In this document: positions 32,001 through 44,000 of the stretch, piece by piece
Layout: every line of letters starts with the position of its first letter
Position numbering within the stretch: the stretch's first letter is position 1
Source: Chionis minor
Lineage: Eukaryota; Chordata; Aves; Charadriiformes; Chionididae
DNA length: 64,000 nucleotides
Direction of reading: 5' to 3'
Assembly: GCA_013398295.1 (NCBI GenBank)
Contig: VZSF01008499.1
Coordinates: 710,899 to 774,898 of the forward strand
Notes under the pieces: generated by a model
Told to the model about the DNA's origin: nothing
Database searches by the model: none
What the model saw: only the letters and a program-made list of their open reading frames with translations
Program-made: the position numbers and the translations under genes

Positions 32001-35000
32001 CTCAGCAATACTAAAGTATCTCAGCTCAAGATTATCCTTTTTATGTTAGCATTTTACAAGTGTTAATAGCCTTTTTCAGGGCATTTATTTTCCTGCTTAA
32101 TAAGTAATCTCTTCTATGCACTTATGTTATCAAACACTCACACAACGACCTCTAAAAGTCTAAGTAACAGAATTTCCATTAACATAAAAGCAGAATGTTT
32201 CTTATATTTTGGAAGAACTACAAGGAGATTTTTCTGTCTCTTTTACCCATGCATTATGGTCAACACCTGGTTCAGAAAAGCTGAGCCTGAATCTACACAT
32301 TTATTTCTGTTGAATGTTAATGAAAACATATTAGAACACTTCCAAGTATATTACTCCTATCTTATTTCCCTTCAAACAAAAATCCTCTTATTTGAAATAA
32401 TACACTTAAAAGACTTCCACAATTCTACCCTCTCAGATTTGATGCCTGTTTATCTACCTGTAAGCAGATACCACCCTTGTTCCTTTGATAATACATTGAC
32501 AACTTTACAGGCATTTCTCTCCTGCAGTTCACCAAAGGTGTGTATTTTCTCTATTACTATACAAAGCGAGATAATATTCTAGCCAAACATGGTGACAGAG
32601 CCATTGCCCAATATGCGTGCTCAAATAAAGGTGTGTTAGCTGCAAAAAACAGCACAATTTCAGAAGTAAAAATGTGAAGACTGGGCATGAGACACATCAG
32701 TCAGCACTTGCACATAGATACTGAAAATGAGATCATCTTAGAGGTACCTCTGCCAACCAATTCAGTAGCTATCACATCCTCCAACACTTGCTTGTTTTTC
32801 TAACTGCTCCTCTCATGTCGGCACATGTACATCCATTTAAATCTGGCCATTCTTCCAACTACTAAAAATTTAGGTTAATAATCCCACTGAAATGAAGACT
32901 TGAGGAATTTATACACACTTTGAACAGGGGAGCCTGTGCTAGGGAACAGGTTTCATTCTCCAAAAAAAAGGATAATTTTTTAACCTTCGTAGAGAGTCCA
33001 AGACGGCAAGGAAGTCAAATGTACAATGAGAGGTAACGTTCATGCTTTGGTACAACTATGCTAATTGAGGACAGTCTCAGTAAGGGAGCATACCAGGACA
33101 GAGCGTTAGCTACTACTCAAAGCATAGTAATTCCTTCCTTGGGAACCCGGAATATTGACCAAGCAAGAAATATGCTAAGACTGGACATTAGTCATTTGAC
33201 AAAACTGAGCTGGAAATCACTTGACAAAGGGCAACAGAGAATATACTTGCCAATGATGACAGAAATCAGAGGTATTCCAACAGGGGACCAGGTCAAATAA
33301 GATCTTTAAAGACTTAAAGGTTTGAAAACAGAGCAAAGGGAAAACATGCAGTCTCTTGCTGTTTTACATCACTGCATATTTCTGAGTTAGCCAAGTAAAG
33401 GATGATTGTCCTTCTAAAATCTGTCCCGCACCCATATATCTGCCTCCCTCATCCCCCTACCCCCCAAAAAACCCAACAGAAAGCCCACTCAAGACTCTGG
33501 AAAAGATTTTTTTTAAGCTATTGATAGTACAAATGAATCCCTGTAAGGGTCTTAAGATGGCTGGGTTGCAAGATCCCATTCTTATAACAGGCAACAGAGC
33601 AAGATGCATGCCAGAAATCACAAGGAATAGAGAAAACTGAACACTCTCAAACTAAGGAAACTTTGAAAGTCAGTATGATGAAAGACTGATCACAGGGTGA
33701 GGATGAAAAACACAGGTTTTTCTTTAACTAGCAAGTCACACACCCTTAAGAAAACAATATATGCTAAGAATATTAGTGATGTCTCTTCTAGTTTGTCTTT
33801 CTGTAGCAAGGAAAAAAAGCTGCCTTCATTGTTGCGACTAGATTACTAGATTAGTTTACTGCTTAACACCTGTAATTAAAATGTTGTAGAAATGTAAGGA
33901 AAAATATAATTGGGAGCACCAGAGTTCCACCCTTCCTAGTAAACAGAAGTAATCTCAAACCTCATTACAAGTGCTTTTATAAATTTTAAGTTATACAAGT
34001 CTTCACTTTAAATGCTTCCTTGAATTTCTTGAATATTTATGCACTCACTTGGAGCTGGTGATGCTGCTTGGCTTCGCTGGTTTTGTGCTTTGGCCCTTCA
34101 GAGATGGTTGCTCCTGACACAGAATGTCAAAAAATGAAAACTAACTATGAAATTCAAAAGTCTGTGACATGTAGGAAGGGAGAATATATTTTTCATGTAT
34201 GCTAAATATCAAGCCCACTGTATTTTATCTTCTTGCTCAAGAATTTTTGGGGACTAGCTATGCAATGCTGCCATCGTCTGACCTTTCTTGTAACAGCACG
34301 ACAAACCACGAGTGTTACAATACAAAAAAAAGTGTTCACACTCATTACTACATTAATCTTTTTGATTTTGCTGAAGTGCAAAGAAAAAAAAAGAAAAAAA
34401 TACCAGCCATCTTTCATATTCCTCCAGAGCCTTTTTATTTTTTTCTTCTTTCTTTGCCTGTTGTATTTCTTGCTTTCTTCTCTCTAGGATTTTTTCTGCT
34501 TTCTTCTGTTTCATATATTCTTCCTTTTTTTCATTCCTATATAGTAAGAGGGAAGAACAGGAGTTCATCATGTAACAGAATAAATGCTGCATCTGTTACT
34601 GATTAACCAAACTAAGCCAAAAGAGATATTTTATGCACTTAATGAAAGATTGAGAACATATATTCAAAATCTTCAAAGTTCATCCTCATACACTGTACCA
34701 CCAAGGTATAAATGAACCTACTGTTCTACCTACTCTATTACATTCCCCCTTTTTTGGTATCATATAAAAAAACAAGATTCAAAACTCCTGTGTGTAATAG
34801 TAAATTGCAGACGGTCTGTGAAAACTCTTGGCGTGTAAAACTACCACGCTATTTCTCCAGCAGACACATGTCATTTGCTTATGAATATATCTACATTCAT
34901 ACTCTGTACTTCACCAAACTTTAAGATAAAGATTTACCTTCCTTCCTAAGGCTTAGTCTATTTTACGTTCAGTTAATAGAATCCAAATATGGAAAAGCAC

Positions 35001-38000
35001 GAGACTGATCACATAAGATGTTACACTACTCAATGAATCTTACTTCTCAGTTGCAGTATCTCTGCCAGGGCCTAGTCAGTAGCCTTTTGGGGAGGAAAGC
35101 ATTGAAGTTACTAAACTGAAAGAAGCTGTACAGCTTGTTCTCATTATTATACTTGTTCTTCATTGAGCCTGAAGAGCCTGGTCCCAAGCATGCCATTGTC
35201 TCCTAATGAAAAGCACACCAAGCACTCACAGCAGACCTATTGCATTTCTAAGGAAAGATTTGGGGAACTATGATATTCCAAAATCCAGTGGACTAAGTAC
35301 CATTTTTCAACTGCTGACATGCTGTCTCTCCTCTTCTCTGCAACCAGTTCCTCTTCTTTCTTCTTTCTGATTCTTTCAGACTGTTTTTCCTTTCTGCTTT
35401 GCTCTCTTAAATATTCCACTTTTCTTTCTTTCCATTTTACAAATGCCTAAAGAGGACCACAGATTCATTACAAATCTTACCCCTCACCTTTTTGTCAACT
35501 TGCTTGTTCCCTATTATTATTTTTTGTAATTTTTACACATTCCAATTTTGGTATATTTGTTTGTAGCATTGCTCAGAAGTGGGTATCACTATATCTAAAA
35601 ATAATAAATTGTTTTTCCCAGTAACAGTTCATTGCCAATGTATTAATACAGTTTATTTTACGTTTAGTTAGTAGAATCCAAATACGGAAAAATACCTGGT
35701 TTTGTGCAAAAGCAAACATTACATACTTTCAGCAGAACAGAATCTAATTTAATTTCTTCAAAAATTAACTACGTTTAGATTTTAGAGTCTAGTTCATTTC
35801 CAACTCTTCCTGGATTAGTTAAAATTATTCTCAACAATCTCTTGAACCATATTGGATACACATTTATGTACGTATTTTATATCACCTTCTGTGCTGCTTC
35901 TGTCCTCTCCTCATTCTGTTCTGCTGCTTTTTTTTGGTTAAGTTCCTCAACCTTCTTTTTTTCACTTAACTTCTTTGCTTCTCTTTCTTTCTTTTCTTTC
36001 CAGGCTTCAAAAGATGCAATTGCTTCCGCTCTTTTAACAGCTTCTTTCTACATTGAAAATAATAGCCTACATTTAAATACACTTAAATATAAAACTATAA
36101 TTGAAATACTATGCTTTAAAATCTGCCAAATGTAGGATTAGATAAAGCAATAAAGAAATGGAAATTGATTTGCAGACAACATTCCAAGTAATACTCAAAA
36201 TTAAATTTGAATTATATAGGAGGGGCTTTTTCTACGCTCATTTTTAATTTAACTTAATCACGAGACAAACTACTTCTGCAAAATATGTGTAGAAGAATAC
36301 GAAATACATGTTAAATGCTTAGAAGTGAAACATATTAAATACTTAAAAGACAAATTAAGAATTGTGTATGTACTATTCAAAATACAGTTCTCTGTAGATA
36401 AGCATCTCTTGACATGGTGAGCAATCTCATTTCCTAACAGATGACAAATTAAAACTTAACACCTGAAGGGTCGAGCATCCCAAGGTCTTCGTAAACAAAC
36501 CTGAAAATTAATCTAAGAAGCATACTTTTAACATACATTATGTAAACGTGTAGGGAAGCATCAGCCACACAACCTCCATAACAAGTGTGACATGCCATTT
36601 ACTGTTTCAACTCACCAGACACCTGAGATGCCTTACAATAGCAGGTTGATGTAATTAGGCAGAAAGCACAGGTAAGCGTACTTCAAAGAACTGCAGTTTG
36701 TCAACTTCTTTTTAAACAAGAATGTAAACAAACCTTTTCAGCGTTCCTTAGATTTTCAGCTTTCTTCTTTTCAATTCTCTTTAATTCCAGTAGAAAGGCC
36801 CTTTTCTTTCCCAACCAATTCTGCAAGAATCATTAGAAGACTTTTAAAATCTTTTTAAGGCATAACTCAGAAAGTTCTGTGAAAACAACTAAATATTATT
36901 AGAGCAGCACCAATATAATGACCACCAAAATTACCCTTAATTCTTCCATGTGTTACTTAAATAACTACCCCATCTGCAAGACTAAGCCGCAATTGCAAAC
37001 ATTGTGATCAAAAAAGTCTAAGGTTCTAAAATCATAGCAACAAAATATAAAAAAAGTTTAAGGATTTTTAAAAAAGGATCCTTTAAAAGACACCAAAAAA
37101 GTAAGCATTAAAAAAAATGACAAAGAAGAATGCAATAAAGATTCTCATCACTTGGTGTATAGGAATACTATTTACATTTACGGTCTCTCTTGCAAATACC
37201 TATAATTAAAGAGAATAAAATCCAACTGGGGAAAGTTAGACTTCAGGCATTCATAAAGTGTTATTAATCATTTGTAGAATCAGGCTTAAATTTTCAAGGT
37301 TTAATTATGTGTTTGATATGTTGCTTAGAGAGAGAAGTGTCATAACTGAAGCCTATTTTATCTTTAAAAATTATGGAGACAATATAAATATGGATTTGAG
37401 GTTCTCAATTGCATTCTAGAACCGCCACAAGTATTAAAACCACATACCGATATGAACAGAATCTGTTAATTGAAGTTTTGCTCACAGATCAGCAGCAAAA
37501 ATCTATTGAAACCCACAAAGTAATCGTTATGAAATTCTACACACAATCCACAGAGATTATCCTTCTGGAGATAACACTAGACTTGTTTTCACTTTTCCTG
37601 AATGCCAACTAAATAGAATATACAAGGCAAAGAAACTTTAAACTACATACTTACTTATGTTAAGGAAGAAGCAGAAATAAAGGAAAATATATGTGTCTGA
37701 AAATAGCTTGACAAAATAAATTATGAACCGCTGTATGTCCCCCTTATCTAGCTTTTTACTTTATAATTTGATGAAAAGGCGAAGCCAACAGACTAAAAGT
37801 ATTATTACCCCTGTAAGCATATGCAAGGAATATACTCAGAAATACTGATTTCAAGAAAATAAGAGGTGTTGACTCCTACAACAGGACTTTTATGTGCATA
37901 GTTTTGTTTGTTGGTTGTTTGGGTTTTTTTTATGTGCTTGTTTTTAAGATCTACCTGGAAAACAGCTGCTCGTAAACTATCTGCTTTGTCAAGTTCTGTA

Positions 38001-41000
38001 CTGTTGTTCTGCACATGTTTATCCTCCAACACCTTTAAAGTTCCCAGATACTGAGATGAAACAGGTGTAGCTGATGGAACAGCTTTTCCCTTTTTCTTTA
38101 ACTGTGCAGGAGAGACAGACCTACGAAAATACCAAGACACAAACATATTAATGATCTTTCTATTTATTGTAGCTGATACCAAGGAGTATTCCTTTTATTT
38201 CAGTGTATACCAAACGTTACTGTGATGCTGTTTTTACATGCACTTGGCTGGGGGTAGGGGAAAAGGAAAAGAGAAAGAAGCCCATTTTCTTCTGAGGGCT
38301 TTACTATTGCCAAAGCAAGCCACTACACAATATATTCAGCTCAAGAGACTTTACAAATTCCTTATACTTTCATCTACAAAACAGCGTAAAAACCGTAAAG
38401 GCATCATGGACTGGATTCACTGGTGGATCCAGTAGCACACGCTCATCACAGACACTGGTGGAAGACTTGGAATCTGATCTGATATAGCCCCGAGCAAGGG
38501 TTATAACAACATGCCACATCTACTAAAGTGTTTTCTACACATGGTCAGAGGTTGTCAGCAGTGAAGACAATGCTGACAGAAAACAGAATGAAGCAGCGTT
38601 GTTAGGACATTTACATGCATCTGACACTCTGTTGTGTAAGACTGTGATACACAGCATCATTCTCTTACCTGTCAGATAAAGAAGCTTCTCGGTTTTGTGG
38701 AACTCTCTCCTTTGCTTCACTTAGTTTCTAAGAAACACAGAGGAAAAGTAAAGTTATAGAGTCTCTCAAGCAACAGAACTAGACCAGGATGAAACAGATT
38801 TTTACAAGCTAACGAGGATGTTGGGAGTTGGATTGTATGATCCTTATGGGTCCCTTCCAACTGGAGATATTCTATGATTCTATGATGTTAGAAAAACATG
38901 GAAGAAAGCCACTCTAATATAGAAAGGGTACAGTACGGGGTATGAAAGTAAAAAAAAAAACAAAACAAACAAGAAACCAACCAACCAAACTTTCAGAATG
39001 CCTCTATCTTTTTGGAATGGCACCTAGAAATGTTTCTTTTTATCATGTAAAAATATAGTCTATAGTTTAAAATACAAAGGAAGAAAAAGAATGCAGCTGG
39101 ACAGTGGGCTTCCCTGCTATTATATCAACACTCTGTTGATACAAAAACACAACTGTTTTTAATATTTAGCTTTAACAGCTACATATATCTACATATTTTC
39201 TTTCTTATGATAAAACATAAAGTGCTTTGCATCTTATCCATTATTCAAGTCACACCATGGATTCCATGTTCTGCCAAGATACACTGCTCATTCCAATTCA
39301 GATAACCTCACAACAGATATCTGACATTTTCACTTGGATAAGGGTATTTAATAAAGATTGGAAAATACTCATTTCAGCACCTTTATCTGGTTTAAATGGT
39401 AAGTGTAAAAGATATTCCCTACGTATTCCATAAAATCACACAGAATTCGTAAGAACCTCCGCTCTAGAAGCTGGAGATAAATTGTCAGCTTTACAGACAG
39501 AGTTCTACACACTTAAGGTACGAACAGTATCTTTACAAAACTTTTCACTATGCTCCTAGGACGTTGTTCTAAACAATGGCTAAAACACATATGACCACTA
39601 CCTTGACAGAGCCCTTTGAAGTGTTCTTTGAGTGCCCGTGCTCAGATTGATCATTCACTGATACTGTCTGTACTGTATCAGTTACTATTTGCTCTTCCAT
39701 TGTTTTCACCATTTCATCTGAACTGTCATCTGTTGAGTTCTCTAATTTCTTTGTTTCCTCATATACTGTGGTAATCTTCGCTTCTATCACAGAAGGGGGT
39801 TTTCTACTATTGTCTTCCAGTTTCACGTCACTGGTGCTGATCTTCTGATCTTGATCTAACGGGAGAAAAAGGATCGTGAGGACACATTAACAAGAATTTC
39901 ATCATTTCTCAATGTATTTTCTTTATACTTCCTTTCAAGAGCTATACGGACTAATAAGAAGAGTATTCACATGTAGCTGGACTCATGTCTAAGACTGGAG
40001 TACCGACTGAAGTTTTAACAAATGTTATAGAATGTGTGAGCATGACAAAGGCAAAACTTCCCACCTGCCTCACCACCCAAACATGGCTCTAGTGCAGAAA
40101 CCAAAAGCAAGAGCCGTTGCAATTACCGGAAGAGCTCTTCCGACATCTAGCAAACTACTAATGAAGTCTCTGTGAAAATTTGGGTAATAAAAGCTACTTT
40201 CATTGTGTTGTGTTTTTCAGGCGTGTAGGACACCAAAGAAAGTAATGGAAAGATTCTGCAATGAGGGTTTAAACAAAACATCACCTCCATTTAAATGCAT
40301 GCCTAAGTGGTGAAATTGTAATTTATGAAACATTAATAATACTTAAAAAACATTTTTATCAGATCTGAACTGCCATTAACACAGAGATCTAAAATTGTAA
40401 CCCCCAACTCTCTCAGCCTGTCTTCATAGCAGAGGTGCCCTAACTCTCTGATCATCTTTGTGGTCCTCCTCTGGACTTGCTCCAACAGATCCGTGTCCTT
40501 CTTATGTTGGGGGCTCCAGAGCTGGACACAGTATTCCAGGTAGGGTCTCACAAGAGCCGAGTAGAGGGGCAGAATCACCTCTCTCAACTGGCTGGCCACA
40601 CTTCTTTTGATGCAGCCCAGGATGGGGTTGGCCTTCTGGGCTGTGAGTGCACATTGCCACATCATGTTGAGCTTCTCATCTATCAACACCCCCAAGTCCC
40701 TCTCCTCAGGGTTGCTCTCGATCCAATTCTCCAATTCTCCAGTTTCTATGAACCATTGTCTATCCTCTCTTGATGTGCAAACTTTCGTATTTTACTTCGC
40801 ACTTACTAGAAAGTACAACTGTATATACACTGTAGGCATCAGAAACTGTACAACTTATTAAGCTGTAGCCCTTAGTGCACAGGACACTGGAGACAGCAGA
40901 TTTAATGCTGCCTATGAGCGCTTTGTAGCATGAACTTCACAGAACTTCACGTGCAAGTCAGTTTGGCTCTGTTTGCAAAATGGATACAAAATACTAATCT

Positions 41001-44000
41001 TCCCATGGTTAGCTGAAAAATGCCACGTAAAACCTGTAAGTATTATTACTGTAGTTCCTTTCTTGACAGTTCAAGCTATACATGTTTGATCAATCTGCCT
41101 GAAATCCTTACCACCGCACACTTTAGCATCGTATTTAAACAATCTTTCCCAATCCCTTTTCCTCCACTTCTGTTGCAGGCTCCATATCATTGTTGTTCCT
41201 ATGTCTTCCTTTCTCCTGACACCACCACCTTTATCATTCTTTTTATCTTATACTGTCCCTGCACTGGGAGAATCTACCCATTCCAATACACTCACGATCA
41301 TACCCTTTTCCCCATCCAAACTCTCCTTAGAGATTGTTTCATTATACGATGCTTGAAAGCATCAAGCTCTACCGAACAAACTTGCTAGTCCAAGATATCA
41401 GCAAGATGTAAGAAAGAACTGAAATTAAAAACAGGTCTAAGCATATTCGTTATTTACTACCCAGTACATTGCCTGAGTTTTCAACTTTTGTTCACCTTTC
41501 TGCACTAAATTCTTCAAGCCAAGTCCTACTTTTTGTCTCATTAGGGTGCAGCACATAGATGTTACATAGGCCATACAGGCAGCATTTTTCCTGCTGCATC
41601 TGATAGTCTATATTACTTACCTGCTGCCGTCCTGCACACAACACACTACCCTCCAGCACGGCTCCCTTCGCAAATTAAAAAAAGTGTCTAACAGCCTATT
41701 CCAGTGCTTTTCAACCTGGGGTCTGTGGATTTTTTGTAATCAGTATGAAAAACGGATCTAAGAAAGGTAAGTTCGATGGATACTGCTGAGAAGCCCACGG
41801 ATTTGATATTCCTTAAAGGGTCTGCACATCCCCTAAGAACTGTTAAGGATTCACAAATCAAAAAAAAAAAAAAAAAAAAAAAAAAAGAAAAGTGCTACTT
41901 AGTTTGTATTAAACTTTGTGGGAAAGGTGCAGAAAGTGAAAGGAAAGGATTACCCTAGTCATGTTGACTGCCTAAGAGGAAATGAAATTAAAATGACTTG
42001 TTCTAAGTCTCAAAGATGCTTAGATAATGAAGCGTACACTTGACACAAGTCAAAGTACAAAAATTACTAAATTCTCAAACTTTCATCTCTTCCTCTCCAT
42101 TCCTGGGATGCCTCTAGGGCCAAATTTCTCAATATCTGTGATGATAATGTACTTGGACACAACTGCAAGAATGAAGCTGGGCCACTCTCAAAACCAGAAC
42201 AGGAGGAGTCACAAGGGCATGAGAAAGAACTAAAAGAGAGCGAAAAGAAAATGAAGAATGCCACTAATTTTTAAGACGACTTGTATTACTAAGGTAGAAA
42301 TGATAACACTTATCTGGTTGCATGTATCTAAGTTCTACCTTTTGCAGGTGGTGCTTCTGCACACATCAGTAAACTGGAGTCTCCAGATCTTTCATTGTGG
42401 CAAGTAAAATTAATGGAAAATGGCGGTGAAGTACTTTCTAGCCATGGACCCTTAGATCAGAAAGTGACAACTAAGTGAGCAATTCATAACAAATTAGAAT
42501 AATTTAACTTTACCTTATAATACTTTAATAGAATGCTTGTTCAGAACTCTCTAGGAGAAGTGTAATTCTTGTTTTACATTTGCAGAAGTAAAACCAATCA
42601 CCACATAAAGCTACAAACCACTACAAAATACTGTTTCTAGTTAGAAAGAAAAAGAATTATGTTCCCTTATGTGCCCCTCATCATAAGAATGCTACTGGCA
42701 AAGACATTTTTCCCCACTCCTATTTTTGCCCTATTTTTCTCCCAGAAAATTTTATCAGCTAAATAAAAGTTAGTTTCAAAAGTTTCCAGTGTAAATGGTA
42801 AAAAAAATAAATAAAAAATCAACACATATACTCTCTTACTTCAGGACCAGGGCTTTCGGCAAGCAATCTTTTCTTGGGCATGGCTTGGGCATTCAAAGCA
42901 GTTAGGGATGATGTTGCCAGAAATGAGGACAATCCATTTCCAGACGTTATTTTTCTTTCTGACCTACTAAGCTCATTGTCTTCCACAGGACCACTTTTTC
43001 TCAAAATACGTCTTGGTCGAGGTAATGGTTTATAACAGCAATCTAATGAAAGAATGCTGATATTCTCAGCTGAAAATAAATATCATAGTTTCAGTTATGC
43101 CTATTTAAAGACATTTTAGTCCGGAACACTATTTTGTCAAGTCAGATTCAACCAACTATGGTCAGTTAAATAAGCTATTTAAATAATAGCACAAGTTTCT
43201 TAACACAGTGAGGCCATATACAGACAGCTATATAGTTACAGACACTTTTTCAGAAAGTTTAATGAAAGTTTTCACGCTTCTAATACAAGCTTTAAATGGA
43301 CAACTTATTATCTCTGTGTATATATTGAAACTACACTCAAGAGCTTATCTGCAATTAGAGAGATGGAGTTTTCATAAATATAGAAGAGAGTACATTAGCT
43401 AATACAGCACTGTTGTTAAGAAAACCTTTTTGCTGTTCTGCTTGTCCCTCCCTTTATCAGTAGGAAAGATACAGAGCGAACACTGCTTCTCTCCGCACGA
43501 TGTAGAACAGAACAACCTTGGGTAGGAGGAGACATCAAGAGGAATGCAGTCAAAGAGGCAGGCTTCCAGTATATTTCTAGCTTCTTCAGCGATGTCTCTT
43601 CCCTCCCTAAGGCAGTCACTGGGCAGTAGAACCACTATGCAACAGTTTCTTACAGATTCCTACCCTCTGGCTCCTTACCTTCCTCCTATTTAGGAATCCT
43701 ATCTTCTTCTTCTTCTTTTCTTCCCCCTACCCTGGCACCAACAAGATCAAGCCATACAGCAGCTTTGTACCTGCCTTTTTCCTTTTTGTATACCAATCCA
43801 CACAGAAATGTGTATCTAATTCTGCACATTGCCATGGAAGCATTTCTTATTAAGTCTTAGTCCACACAAATCTACTGCAGGAAATGGGAGAACCACTATG
43901 CCCATCCAGCCCACTCAGCAGCAATAAAGTCTAATTATGTAATAATATAATGTGACATTTAGAGAGCTAACAGGCCACAACAATATTCCTACAAGTGCAC

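Noticed and set aside
32124..32582. 152-codon plus-strand frame inside the last MAP9 intron
   Set aside because: AT-rich chance frame antisense to MAP9 with no motif.
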